DNA from: Aureobasidium sp. EXF-3400
Taxonomy: Eukaryota; Ascomycota; Dothideomycetes; Dothideales; Saccotheciaceae
Length of the DNA stretch: 64,000 bases
Reading direction: 5' to 3'
NCBI GenBank assembly: GCA_024195585.1
Contig: SWBL01000083.1
Coordinates: 94,501 to 158,500 of the forward strand
Positions 48,328-60,505 of this stretch are shown piece by piece. Under the pieces are notes generated by a model. It was not told where the DNA came from. It did no database searches and saw only the letters and a list, made by a program, of their open reading frames with translations. Every line of letters begins with the position of its first letter. Within the stretch, counting starts at the first letter, position 1. Made by a program: the position numbers and the translations under genes.

Positions 48328-50797
48328 TCATGGCCAAGCTCTTCTCACAGTACCTCTGCTCACTGGTCTTCTCGAACCCCCGATATCAATCTTTGCCATC
48401 TCCTTGCTCAATGCCGAAGCTCCATAGCCATGTTGCTCGTACACCGGCCCTTGGTGTTGGACCATCTGGTTCTCATATGCATATTGATCTCCACCACTTG
48501 GTGCGGTGTACTTGCCGAACATATCACCATAGTGAGGCGGTTGGCCTGCTGGTGGAGGAGTCGAGTATGCAGAGTGATGGCCTTCGTAAACATCTGATCG
48601 CCCGTCTGAGAAATTGCCACCGTAGCCTGCGTGTCCAGCATAGAGGTTGGGATTGTCAATTTCTGAGAGTGGACCAGGTGAACCTGTCATATGGCTGTGG
48701 TGCGAAGCCGACGACATGGGACGCTTGGGTGGTGAACCCCTTGTGCGGACATTGACCACTACATCTCGGCCCATGCTCATGCGTGAAGGTGTTCTGGTTG
48801 ACGCGGCACCGCGAGGACCTGCTAGACCATTTGGATACATCTGTCCGTTTGATCCGTAGATCTTAGTTGGCGTCTTCTTTTCGGGTTCAGGTGCCCAGCT
48901 GTGTACAGGTAGATGGTCGCTAGGATCAATCACTCTGCCGTCGAAGCCCACAATTTTAGCGTTGGGGTCTGGCAGAGGTCGAGCACCTTCATCTTCGTCA
49001 CCACCGCCGCCGCCGCCAGGTGAGTTTTGAATATGGTAAGGCGAGTGAGGGTTCGATCCAGAAGCGAAGGGTGAGTTCGAGGAAGCGTTGGGGTTGAGTG
49101 AGTCGAAGTCATCAGGAGAAAAGAAGTTGCCGTTAGAGGTAGAAGGACGTGGCACATCCTTGCGAGTAGGCGAGGGAGAAGCACTGCCAGTGGCGAAAGT
49201 ACGGACAGGATGACGAATGGCATCGATGTTGTTACGCGGTGGTAGTGGGGAGACGTTGCGCGGCGGAAGAGGAGATACGTTACGAGATGGAGGGCGTGCC
49301 ATGATAGGACTTGGCTCGTTGCTGTATCGTCGATACTGTCCGTAACCTTCGGTGTACGCTGTTGGCGCAGGACTCACGGAGCGACGAATTTGGTTTGCAA
49401 GCGGGTGTGTTCTGGGAGGAGTCATGGCATACATGTCAGGTACGCTTTGGCGACTGGCCACGCGCGAGTGACTGCGATAATGCGATGAAGCTGCAACCGA
49501 AGAGGGAGCTGGAGGAGGGAATCCAGAATAAGAAGCTCTGAAATTAGGTGATGAACCGTAGTATGCACCAGGAGCTGGTGGAGGCGCATAATCGTCTACA
49601 GACATGCTTCTCGGGGGTGGGCCTCGTGAAGTCGAACGACCATTCCTGGTGTGTGATGGACTTCTGGTATGGGAAGGGCTTCTAGCATGTGAAGGGCTTC
49701 TAGTATGCGATGGAGGAGCTGGAGGCATGGGCATCTCTCTTTCGTAGGCATATTCATCGATATCCTCGACGGTGGGTTGCAAGCAGCGCGGCAGAGGCTC
49801 CTGCCAACCTTGGTCGGATTGCACAACGCTGGGAGACGAGAAAGAATGAGGGAGAGTTGGAATACTCTGGGAACGACCATGGCCGTAGTGTTCATGGCCC
49901 GGATAGTCGTGAGGCATGGTGGGCTGAGGAGGCATAGAACCGCGATGTTTGCGTGTAGGAGAAAGCTGAGGTAGGTCGGGCAGGGCGGATTGTTGGTAGC
50001 CGGGGTGGTAATCCAGGTCAAGCTCATCATGGTCGTAGTGGTTTGCTTCGGGGACGGCAGGAGCAGATTGAGCGTGGTGCAGAGGACGTGGTCGAAGGCC
50101 ATGAGGAGTCCAGTCTTCTGTTGGTCGTCCAGGAAGTTGTCGCGGACCTCTAGCATGATCCGGTACAATTGAGCCTGGAGTCGGAGGCCCGTTCAACTCA
50201 GCAGGCAGTGGACGGCGTTTGATGGCCGCTTTTCGTTGTCCAATGTCGGTAGCGCTCATGTCGCTCACCCTCCTCTTGGTCTCGGTTGGCGGTCGCGTGT
50301 CGTAGTATGTCAACTCTAGGTTGATCTCTCCTGCGTATTTTCCCTTGAAATTGAGGGCGTGCCACCCGTCGTGCTTGCCTCCTCCCGGTATACACACATC
50401 TTGCAGACCAATATAGGCCTCTCCAATCAGATCCGTCTTTTTGTCGTCGTTGAAAATGGACACTTTGAGATTGTGGTAGTCGGGTGAGTCGTGCACGACG
50501 AATCGAAGTTCCTGGTCCCTGTTGTATCTGGTCAGAAGTCTGCCTATTTATATCATCTCCCCTTTTCAATGCTCACCATCTGGGAGTCTGGCCTCCACGT
50601 TTGTCCGTCTCCGTCTTTTTCGCTTCTTTGCCCAGCCTGGCGGCGCAGTATGGGTTCTGCTTACCCATGCGCTTAACATTGGGCAGATTCTTTGCACGAT
50701 CGACAATAGCCACCAAGGTGCCAATTTCAGGACCATCGACCGTCATGTCCGAGTAGATGCCTGCGGTATGCATGCCGTTCATCAATGCTGTCGCCAT
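48328..50797 (-). CDS. C2-domain cytokinesis protein Fic1/Inn1
   Basis: Two exons, 50797-50577 and 50518-48328, encode 803 residues; the 58-base intron splits the Trp codon of QTPRWDQELRF. The N-terminal C2 domain (about residues 20-140) includes TLVAIVDRAKNLPNVKRMGK, NPYCAARLGKEAKKTETDKR and KGKYAGEINLELTYYDTRP, matching fungal ingression protein Fic1/Inn1. The remaining 650 residues are disordered, Pro-rich and repetitive: SPSHTR/SPSHAR repeats, two adjacent RNVSPLPP units and many PxxP motifs suited to SH3 partners. Family knowledge: the C2 domain couples actomyosin ring contraction to membrane ingression and septum formation. Confidence 0.9.
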
Positions 50798-51680
50798 GAC
50801 TCCGCATGTGCTGAAGTAGTCTCCGGAAGAAAAGTGGCTAGAGACGACCAAGGCCCACAATCAGACAACGACCAAACGAGTGGAAAGCCGGTGCCTGGCC
50901 GGATGAGGTCGAGGGGCTGTGTTTGGGGGTTTGCGATGAAAACCGGGGTACGATTGCTTGGAAGCTGTCGTCGTCTGCTGCGTGCCGTGTCGATGATCGA
51001 GAAGTACGATAGATCCGGGATGTTGATTAGAGCTGCACGTCTACGTCTCGTCGGGCGGCAGTGCAGCAGCACTGTCTTAATCCTTGCGATGCTAGAATTT
51101 CCAGCTATCTTGTTTCCGTAGTGTGGTGTGATTATTCTGACGTAGCCGTTGCTATTGTTTTGTCAAAATAACCGTTTTGTTTTGGCGTTGGCGTCTCCTG
51201 ATGAACAGATCAAACGAGCGGTGTATCTGAACAAAAGATCCTGCACGAGTCTTCAAAGGAAAGAAAGTTGAAATGACAGCTGCAGCTTCAACAAGCAGCA
51301 AGCCAAACCCTGTTGAGCTGTTTTAGCCCGTCAACTTTATTAACAAAAATGCAAGGCGGGTCGGACTTTGAGGTGGCTGGTAAACAGATACGCGTTGCAT
51401 CACTCCGTGTCGCGTTGAATTGTCGACTTCCACTTCCACTCATAACCTCACAATTCATCACCTGTACCCTTACTCGTCTGTGGTTCGCTATATTGCTAGA
51501 CCCTATCTGTGATGGCGCTCATCCTTTTCGCACATTCTCTACTGTTCTGCCTGAGCATGAGGCTCCCCATCTCTGCTCGTGCACTTCCCGTCGTGACTCG
51601 TTACCGCCACCGATACCACAACTTGGCTCTGCTCGTTGCCTATGACATACAAAAGACAACAAAATACCGAAATGAGCTTC
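50798..51680. other. Intergenic region upstream of the C2 protein gene
   Basis: An 883-base gap between two minus-strand genes. Short ORFs only; I see no repeat or RNA gene. Confidence 0.45.
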
Positions 51681-52746
51681 TCAGGGCTTCACGGTTCTCC
51701 AGTCAACACCTACTGTCCATGCTTCACCTAACACCTGCACATCCCATGTTGGCAGCCGGATGCTCACCCTGTCCCCTGCTTTAACCTTGTCTGCTTTTTG
51801 GTTCGCCTGACCGTCAACGAGAAGCACCTTGTGAGATTCCTTGCCAGGCCTTGTACCATGTGCAAACACCGGGCCGTTCCCCTTGACTTCATTGACATCG
51901 ATGACGTGCACTGAATCGTCGACCGATACAGCATTACGGGGTCTACTCTGAGATGCAGTCTGTGCTGCCTCGATAACCCACGACTGAAGCTCCGATGCTA
52001 GACCACCAGCCACAAACTTCTGTCCTCTCCTTCGAGGTGAGAATGCGTCAGGTAACGGTGCTACAGTCTCTGATGGTGGAGGGATTGAAGCCACCAAAAA
52101 CGCTGGTCTGCTACTGGTAGGTGTATTGCCATCTGCCTGTGTAAGAGACATTCGGCTCGTGCCTGTGGATGGCAAGATGAAACGTGCCGGGGTCTGCTGT
52201 TGGGTTGACGTTGAATCACCAATATCGACTCTTCTTCGCTTTGGCGATGGAGGTAAGTGAGGTTCGAGGTATGCTGCCTTTACAGGCTCCGGTATCGAGT
52301 CTTGAGATTCAGGCTGTGTAAATGCTGTGAAGTCAAGGTCACCATTGCCATTGTCCAGCATTTCTTCATCGTCATCAGAGATGGAGATGGTTTCTCGAGC
52401 CTTCTCACGCGGAGTCCCAAGAGAGATACCGGGGCCTAAGACGGAGAACTGAGGTTTCGCTGGCGATGGTGAGCGTGGAGGAAAAGATGCCCTCCTTGCA
52501 TTGTTTATGGCAAATCGAGGTACTTTTGCAAACTGTGAGGGTGTTGGACCTGACGCTGGTCGAGGAGTAATGGAATCAGGCGCATCTTGTAGCACTTGCT
52601 TTGATAGTCTGGATGGCGTCGTTGTGGCATGGTTGGTTGGTCGCTTATTCAGAAGAAACCGACGTGGCGACGGTGTCTGATATTTTGTTAGTCAAAGCAT
52701 TGCATAGACGTTATAAGATCGCACGCACTGAAGATGGTGGTGCCAT
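51681..52746 (-). CDS. Hypothetical nuclear-type protein with C-terminal beta-rich domain
   Basis: Two exons, 52746-52729 and 52676-51681, encode 337 residues. Exon 1 is only 18 bases (MAPPSS) and joins TPSPRRFLLNKRP after a 52-base intron. The first two thirds are Ser/Pro-rich and disordered, with an acidic SISDDDEEM patch (possible SUMO-interacting type) and a PKRRR basic cluster that could be a nuclear signal. The last 110 residues look folded: ASELQSWVIEAAQT, then strands HVIDVNEV, HKVLLVDGQ, DRVSIRLPTWDVQVLG and EAWTVGVDWRTV, reminiscent of an OB-type barrel. I do not recognise the family. The layout would fit a chromatin or DNA-repair accessory protein, which is inference. Confidence 0.75.
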
Positions 52747-54010
52747 TGTTTATGATAGCCCAAGATTGGTGATAATCGAGTTGAGAGTTGAGCTTAGAAT
52801 GGGTGAGCGTGAGGGAGGCGCTCGATTAGGCAACAATAGTTGGGGGATACGCGTTTCTTCCTGATAAAGCGTGTTGCTATACCGAGGAAACGCTCTTGAT
52901 GTCAGGTTAACTACCTAGGTAGTCGAAAAGTCGAAGTCGACAAAAGAAGCATTACTAAGAGTGCGAACAAGGTGACAGCAGTGGCAAGGGCGGCTTGGAA
53001 GGCACCCTGACCCCGGCTGGGCTTCGGCTTTGTGCTCTTCCTGACAGCAGCCACCACCTTGCGTCAATCTTTCCTACTCACATGCTCATACATTGCGATA
53101 ACAGCCATCTCTCAGCCAATATACCGTGATTCTGAATGCCGAAAGAAGTCTCGAAATTTGATCTGTTCGTTCGTTCTCTTTCGGTCGAACCGGTCTGTAC
53201 GCGACATTCCCTGCTCCGGCAATGCAGAACAACAACCAAGCTACAAAGATGCACAGTAGCCTATGTATCGGCAATGGATCTCAAGAGAGCTGTTGCAGTA
53301 GCCGCCCTCGCTCGCGATATTCACAGATACTGCGCAAGACCATAGATCGACCAATCATAGACCTTAGCACATGAAGAGGGCAATTCAAACAGGCAGAATT
53401 GGGCTCTTTCAACTTTTCAGGGACCGGTTCAAGCGGCACAACGAGCCCTTATAGATTGTCGCAACAATGTTGTACTTACTACACATGCCCTATGGACTGC
53501 TGGTAGTGATGCTCTGTCGTAATATGGCGTGCTTTGCATCCATTGTCTTGGCAATCCAATGGTCAACCTCAAAGGGACAATCTATGAGGGGAAGTGACTG
53601 AGCAACTTATCAAATCCGGCAGAGCATACGGGTAGCATTTAGACTTGCTCTCTATCAGCCATCGAGTCGAGTTCTTGGATGTGAATCTGTCTTATCATAA
53701 CAACAGTTTCCTTAGTCTGCTCGAGTTTACCTCTATTAGCCATCACTATCCGATCCCGACCGGCACTGACATATGGTCAAATCTACACAAGCCATCGATC
53801 TAGTAGAACTCCTGCTGACTACGCCCATGCTGTCGAGGCTTTGCGTGCTCGTTATCAGTATTGCGCGATGTCTCCTCCAAGGCACGGCATTTAGGATCCA
53901 CCTCAAGCTGCATATAGCAAGAGATATATAACTGGCTTGTCGCCTCCGCAGTTAATAAACACTGTCTTCTATCTCTGAGCCCGACTCAAACCGGAAACTC
54001 TATATCAACG
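52747..54010. other. Divergent promoter region
   Basis: This 1.26 kb stretch separates outward-facing genes. TATATAA at 53925-53931 lies about 80 bases before the TauD-like start. ORFs within are short and unsupported. Confidence 0.45.
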
Positions 54011-55230
54011 ATGCCTTCTGCCGATCAGCCCTCGTTCCCCACGCCGCTCAAGCAGTCTGGTGCACTTGAGAAATTCAGCTATGAGGAGACAACTCCTGTC
54101 ATCGGTCGCGAGTTTCCGAACGTCAACATCGTTGATGATCTTCTGAACGCCTCTAATGCTGATGAGCTTATTCGTGACCTTGCCATTACCAGTACGTTCG
54201 CCTCATGGCTCTAGTGATGACCCCTGGCTAAGCTGTATAGTTTCTGAACGCGGAGTCGTTTTCTTCCGCGCACAAGACAATCTCACCAACACTCTGCAAA
54301 AGCAACTGAACCACAGGCTTGGTCAGTTGACCGGCAAGCCATCGACATCGACTTTGCATATTCATCCTATCCTCAACAACACCAGCGAGTTTGGTTTCGA
54401 CGATGCCGAGATCAGTACCATCAGCTCTGTGCAAAGAAAGGCTCTTTTCAAGAATAGTGATGCACGTAACAAGCGTCGTTACGATGCCGCTTCATGGCAT
54501 TCAGACATCCAATTCGAACCTGCTCCAGCAGATTACACCTCGCTACGCTTGACTCAGCTCCCAAAGACTGGTGGTGATACTGTATGGGCATCCGGGTACG
54601 AGATTTACGACAGATTCTCGCCGACCTACCAGAAGTTCTTCGAAGGCCTTACAGCTACATTCTCCGGCGAAGGTTTCACCAAAGCCGCAGCTGCCAATCC
54701 TGAGAAGGTCAAGATATACGAGAAAGAACGTGGTAGTCCTTTGAACGTGGGCAAAGAACTCATAGCCGTACACCCTGTTGTCAGAACCAACCCTGTCACT
54801 GGTTGGAAGAGTATCTTCGCTCTCGGACCGTTCCCAAAGTTCATCAATGAGTTGAACACAGAGGAGTCAGATGAGCTGCTGAAGAAGTTCCATTCTATCA
54901 TTACAGAGAATCACGATCTTCAGGTTCGCTTCAAGTGGAGAAACGAGAATGACATTGGTAAGTACTATGCTGCCTGCAATCGTGCTTACGAAACATATGA
55001 GCTGATGATCAAATACAGCTATCTGGGACAACCGCAGTGCTTTCCATAGCGCCACGTTCGATTATGAAGGTCTGGGTGAGCGGTTCGGCAACCGTGCTGT
55101 TGGTATTGGTGAGGTACCCTATCTGGACCCAAACAGCCAATCTAGAACCGAAGCTCTAGCCAAGGTTCAGCAAGGCGATGAGGCACCAGTTGAGGGTAAA
55201 GTCGAGAAGTCAGAGACTCTGTCTGCCTAG
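54011..55230 (+). CDS. TauD/TfdA-type 2-oxoglutarate-dependent dioxygenase
   Basis: Three exons, 54011-54191, 54241-54957 and 55019-55230, encode 369 residues. The domain shows ISERGVVFFRAQDNLT, the iron-binding HSD in WHSDIQFEPAPADYT, SLRLTQLPKTGGDTVWASG, and the distal His region NRSAFHSATFDYEG followed by Arg residues that hold 2-oxoglutarate. It resembles fungal sulfonate/alpha-ketoglutarate dioxygenases used to release sulfite from taurine-like compounds or to open other small substrates. The exact substrate is not predictable. It is cytosolic. The C-terminal tail beyond residue 345 is Glu/Lys-rich. Confidence 0.92.
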
Positions 55231-55822
55231 ATACCAGTGTTAGAGAGGTCTATGAGATGTGATCGATGAATGAGGATGTTGTTTATGTAATTGTCATATG
55301 GCTCTGGTAATAAAAAATCAGACCAAAACAATTTAGACCTAATGTAAACAAAAAACCAAGCAACTTCTTAGCTGCTTGGGAAAACCCCCTCCATCCTACA
55401 AAGTATTCTACCTTTGCAAGTATAGAGTGAAAGTTTCTGCTTATTATGAGGATCGAACCGACGACCTCTGCAGGAAACTCTCGGGAGTTTTATCGCAAAG
55501 AAGGTAACCATTAGGCCACACTTACACATCTGCTGTGAAAAAGGGCACTCGACAACCATATATGGCCTTGGCAAGTGAAGGGTAGTTTGTTTGTCGAAAG
55601 CATCACTTCACTTCTGTGACCTTTCCTCTCACATGGCTTCTTTCAATGGGGTAGACCAACTATACGTCAGTTTATTTACAATGTTACAGTCACGATGGAA
55701 GTTTGAATAGATATCTGTGGAAGAAAAATGATTATTATTATCATCATCGACGGTAGACCTGCTACCGGAAGTGCCTTGCAAAAGCAAGAACATCTCAGCT
55801 CACTTCATTGAACTTACCCTCT
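55231..55822. other. Convergent intergenic region with a tRNA-like relic
   Basis: This gap lies between the TauD-like gene and a small membrane-protein gene on the opposite strand. It holds 3' UTRs, an A-rich stretch (55309-55330) and the tRNA-like element listed separately. Confidence 0.5.
55438..55525 (-). tRNA. Degenerate tRNA-like element (possible tRNA pseudogene)
   Basis: On the minus strand a perfect A-box (TGGCCTAATGG, 55518-55508) and B-box (GGTTCGATCC, 55459-55450) lie 59 bases apart, start to start. A possible anticodon stem TTTGC/GCAGA encloses a loop long enough for a 16-base intron. The loop contains a near-perfect inverted repeat (AAACTC...GAGTTT, 55475-55490). However, the acceptor stem does not pair, the D stem lacks its partner, and the T stem has a C-C mismatch. 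It looks like a decayed tRNA or a tRNA-derived element rather than a functional gene. The anticodon cannot be assigned. Confidence 0.35.
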
Positions 55823-56221
55823 TCAGAAGAAGCCAGCGGGAGTGACACCACGCTGACCCTGATTGATAGGCGTCAACGGCACATCACAAAACTGTACTCT
55901 CTGATTCGCATTCGCAAGATTCAGCCTACCCATTCTAGAAACCCTAGAAGGACCAGACCTTACATGCACACTTTCAGGACGACGAGGCAATGGAGGAGCG
56001 ACAGGGGCTTGCATCTCAACATCACGATCAACGTGACTGTGTCTCCAGGTCTTTCTGCGCATGCGTGTGATCCATGCATCCACTTGAGCATGATGTTGCT
56101 GATTATGAGAAGCTGTATCGTGTTTGGAGTGCTTGACGGCCGAGAAGCCCCAGAATGTTAGGGCGAGGACGATGAAGATGGCCATGACAACACCGAAGGA
56201 AGCGGCGACTTTGTTACCCAT
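55823..56221 (-). CDS. Small single-pass membrane protein of unknown function
   Basis: Single exon, 132 residues. One hydrophobic helix (VVMAIFIVLALTFWGFSAV, residues 11-29) follows a short start MGNKVAASFG. The rest is polar and basic (ITRMRRKTWRHSHVDRD, then PPLPRRPESVHVRSGPSR). The positive charges after the helix suggest the C-terminal part is cytosolic. The ATG context and hydrophobic start support a real gene, but there is no recognised family, so it remains hypothetical. The N-terminal MGN could be myristoylated, though the Gly-Asn-Lys context is only suggestive. Confidence 0.55.
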   Translation of the reverse strand: MGNKVAASFGVVMAIFIVLALTFWGFSAVKHSKHDTASHNQQHHAQVDAWITRMRRKTWRHSHVDRDVEMQAPVAPPLPRRPESVHVRSGPSRVSRMGRLNLANANQRVQFCDVPLTPINQGQRGVTPAGFF

Positions 56222-56638
56222 GATGTGGTTTGAGGTTGTTAGTGGAGATTTGATGTTTAGTGGAATGGTTGTCGTGTTTTGAAAATTTCTGAGAAAAGAG
56301 AGAAGGTGTAGAGGGTAGGTTGTTCTTGCTTATCAAGTAGATTGTGACGAGAGGCAAAGTGAACAATGAAACAAAGAACGCAGGCAGAGATCAATGAAGC
56401 GTGTGAAAGAAGGCAACAGTGTCAAGTCGAAGACAAAGGCTGGGTTAAGTAGAATCAAAGACAGAGGTCCGCTTGTTGTAGAATGTATGTGGCGTACTGA
56501 TATTGAACACAAGAGTGTCACTTTTTCATGTCATGCGAACAAGATGTTATTGTAAGAAAAGTAGTAAGGAAATATGAAAATAAGGAGAGAAATAAATCAA
56601 GAAACAAAACACAATTTGGAAAGCCAGCACCTTTGGTC
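56222..56638. other. Intergenic region
   Basis: A-rich sequence between two minus-strand genes, holding the promoter of the small membrane-protein gene and the 3' UTR of the GH16 gene. No gene seen. Confidence 0.4.
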
Positions 56639-59505
56639 CTAGTTCCAGGCCCATTCCCAATCACCATGACCATTCCACATCCACCTCCCGCCATGCGGGT
56701 AGAAACGAGCCCAAGCAGGGTGTGGCGGCGCTTTAGGTATAGTAGTAGCGACACGCTGGGTCTGAGTGACTGTAGGTTTGGCTGAAGTAACACTGTTCCA
56801 CCAGCTAGATACAGCTCGCCGCATTCTGACGCCTTGCGTCAAGCGTGAACCTGAGATGACACCATTGCTGTTGCTTGGGACGGGCTGACCGAGTTGGCTC
56901 TTCAGCCAACAGGTACCACTTCCCTTGCCATCGCTTGCCCCGACAAAAGTCCAGGCCTTGCACTTTGAATCGTTGTCACAGACAGTCGTACAATCGAGGA
57001 ACGAGTTGCTCGCTGGGACGTTAGCGTAAGCACCATAGTTTGTATCACTGCTTCTGTAGATAGTGTAGTTGGTACCAGCCGAGTTGGTAGCCCAAGAAGT
57101 CGAAGCGGTGGATGTACTGGAGGTTGAGGAGCTTGTGGTTGCAGACGCCGAAGATACTGCCAAGTTGCCCGTTGCAATGCTAGTAACGGACAAACCTGAT
57201 GACTGAGCTTTGACAGCAAGGAAGCCTGCAACGTAGTTTGGCCCAGCGGTGACCGCCTCGCCCTTATTGTCTTTAAACCAGCAGACCCCTGAGCCTAGAC
57301 CCTTGTTGCCACCGACATACGTGAAGGCAACACATCTGGGATCACTCTCACAGCTATTCATACAATCTTTCCAGGAAGTCAAAGCCATGCTGTTGCTGTA
57401 CGATCCAAAGTTCGTGTCAGAACTGCACCTCATAAAGAAGAGAGATCCGCCTTGAGACGTCACGAATGTCTGTGTCTCTGCATCAGGACAAAGCTCAGCT
57501 GCAGGACTGACGAGAGGCAAGACGCTTGAAGAACTGGCTGTTACTACACTGGAAGAAGAGGTTGTGGATGTCGAAGAAGTGCTCGATCCTATCTGGGTTG
57601 TACTGCTTCCGGTGGAGCTACTTGCAGACAAAGCACCAGAAATGTAGTTGTCGGCAGCTGGAGAGAAGGTCCCCGAGGCGCTCTTGAGATAGCAGATGCC
57701 AGACCCATCTCCTTTGAAATTGCCGACGTAGGTGAATGCTGTACAACCAGTACTCGCTGCTTGATCGCACAAGTTTAGGCAGTCAAGATAAGAATGAAGA
57801 GCGTAGGTGACTGCGTAAGATCCTTGATTGGAATCAGAGCCACACTTGATCGTATAGGCATTGCTGCCACGACTCGTCATACTCTGTCCGTCTGTACCAG
57901 GACATAGCGCGATAGAAGATGTTGCTGATGAAGCTGTGGAAGACGAGCTAGCAGTCGTGCTTTGCGAGATAATAACGATCGATGGCAGGGAGGAAGGTGG
58001 AAGCTGCGATGTGCTAGTTGAACTGCTTGATCTTGGTGTGCTTGACGAAGATGGTATCTGGGAAATGATGCTGGAAGAACTTAGGATGCTAGAGCTACTG
58101 GAGCTACTGGAGCTACTGGAGCTTCTTGAAGTGCTAGTGCTCGATGTTGGACTGATGGTAGTAGTTGGTACTGGCGTCGATGAAACAAAAATAGTAGAAA
58201 CTGAACTAGCAGTGCTCGTAGTGACAGACGTGGAACGGGACGAGCTAGTCGAGCTGGTTGTAGAAACTACTGTCGATGAAGTGCTTAAAAGTGAACAGTC
58301 CGTCGAAACACAATAACCATAATTCAGCCACATATTGTAGCACAATGGAGCGTTGACTGCTGGGTTCCATGCCATGAACTGCGTGTTGGAGATGTTGAAT
58401 TTCGCAGCAATCGTAAGGCAGGTGTCTCCCGGTTTAGCAGTGTACCACTGCGTACAGCCAGAAACGATTCCACTTTGTGTAGGCGCTGATGGTGGAACTC
58501 CAGCACACGTTGTGGAGCTCGTGACTTTAGTCTGCGTGCTAGAACTGGAAGCGGGCGTAGTTGTTGTACTTGACGAGGAGACCACCGGCTTCGAGAGATA
58601 CTTTATGCTATTGGAGCTTCCAGAATTGTCCGTGTAATTATAAGCGTATGCGGGGTTGTAGTTCGTGATCTTGACGCTCTTCACATACATGGTGAATGGG
58701 GCTTTTGTGAAATCAGTGTATCCTCCAGCCCAATCAACGGTACCTAATAAAGGTCAGCTAGATCCTCAGAGCTCGTTTGTATTTCAACTTACCCCATGCG
58801 TTTCCAGGATCACCTCCTGCCCAAATCCCCAATTGAAATTTAGCTGGGGACTGAGGGTATTGGTGGGAGCCACTGTCAGCATCCGAAGCGTAGAAAGTTC
58901 TGACAACAGTGCCATCAACAGACCAAGTCAAGGCTGTAGGGGTCCAATCAACAGTGTATGTATGAAATTGTGTCTGAGGAGAGGCGACGTTGAAGAAGCT
59001 GCCTCTATCATAGTTTCCGGTTATGCCCTGCCAGTAGCGATCAGTAAAATGACCCGTCTGCTTCTGCCAATGTACATACCTTTCCGTAGTAATTGTTCTG
59101 TCCTTTTGCAACGGTATCCCCGAAATTGTTTCCCGACCATTCCCAATCAATCTCATCGAGATCATCAGACATAAGAACAGCAGACGAGACAATGCCTGTT
59201 CCGGGAGCAACCTGGGCTACGACTTCAGTCTTGCCATAATGGATATAGAAGTTGGTCCACAATTGAGGAGAGTCGAAGCGCTTGGCTACTGTGAACTCAG
59301 CTCCCTTGGTACCAAAATTGATGTTTGCCCAGTTGGATAGAGTCCAGTCAGGTGGAATCGATGTTTGCTGTGTAAAATCGATAGTGTAAGTACTGTTTGC
59401 CAGTCCCACATTGGGAGGGCATCTTGTGTTCAGGGGATTACATGTTCCTGCAACGCTGACTGCAGCGAATGCAAACAAGGCGACCAAACGAGAAATGTTA
59501 CCCAT
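56639..59505 (-). CDS. Secreted GH16 Crh-like transglycosylase with LysM and three PAN/Apple-like modules
   Basis: Three exons, 59505-59080, 59027-58793 and 58743-56639, encode 921 residues. A signal peptide (1-20) precedes a GH16 domain (about 25-250) with catalytic DEIDWEW, QFHTYTVDWTP and WAGGDPGNAWG, as in the Crh/Utr2 chitin-glucan crosslinkers. After a Ser/Thr linker comes a LysM domain (about 316-367, WYTAKPGDTCLTIAAKFN), which binds chitin. A long Ser/Thr-rich stalk follows. Three related Cys-containing repeats lie at about 501-592, 638-730 and 773-853, each with SDxNxGxY, a DC..xC pair, AFTYVG and a final GSGxCWxK; they resemble PAN/Apple modules. No GPI signal is seen; the end is Trp/Gly/His-rich. 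Confidence 0.9.
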
Positions 59506-60505
59506 TGCGCGTGTACCTTGAAGATATCCGTAGACCGTTGGGTCTCGTGAAACTGCGATACAGATGTATCCGCACGCGAAGCTGTGAAAGAATGGCCATG
59601 ACAATGGAAATGTTGTACCTACCCATTTCCGGCCTCTTGCTCATTTCGACCTGCGAACAAAGAGGTGCAGACCGGGCTGATTATCTAGAAAAATTTGGCG
59701 ACTTCTAGCACAAAGACTCCATCTCCATTGGAAAGCGAGCATCAGATGGTAGTCAGCCATCGTCTGTTCCATCGACATAGCTGCTTTCGCTTCAGATAGT
59801 GGCTGGATAACTTGCGAAGTGGTGCAAATTATGACACGGGAGGCCTGTGTCAAACGTCGTGGTCGAAAACGATCGAGGCCATGATTGATTAGAAACCGAG
59901 GGCTTCGTTTTTCGCGCTCATCGTTGGACTCTGAGACACGTCATCCTGAGCGTGCGTCGCGATCAGTCCACACCCTACAGCTCTTTGATGGATAAGCAGG
60001 TCGTTCATGTGCTGAGTAACTTCAAGGATCCTCAAGTCGATACTCTGTAGATACAAACGACTTATCCTTGAACATGCCTCCAGCAGACAAGCAATCGGGA
60101 AGTCAGATCTCGAACATTACTGATCGAGGGCAGGTCTATGCTCTCGCTTCCCTCGGCTTCTGGTGCCTGCCGCCACGTGTTTGGTGAAACATGACGTCGT
60201 TCTCGAAACTTTTTGAATTTTTTTCCCTTCGGGCCTCCTCGCCGGCTCACCCGGCGGTTCCAAATTGCTACAAACCCCTTGCCCATTGATCACCGATAAC
60301 ACCCTGCGCTGGACCGTGTGAAACGTCATGGCAGATTGGTAGAGAGCACGAGCGAATTGTTGGGCCATGTCTTTTGTAAGCAGAAAGTGGCGGAGATAAA
60401 CAGGTGAGGCAGTAGTGGGGGAGGGGTCTCTTAATAAAGGCCAATTCATCTCTCGACATTTGCTCCTTGTCACCTCTACACTCCCAATCACATCACATCA
60501 CCAAA
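59506..60505. other. Divergent promoter region, GH16 gene and alcohol dehydrogenase
   Basis: This 1 kb gap has a TAATAAAG element at 60432-60439 followed at once by CCAAT (60441-60445). An AGGGG stress-response-type motif (60422-60426) also lies within 85 bases of the dehydrogenase ATG. No supported ORF. Confidence 0.5.
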
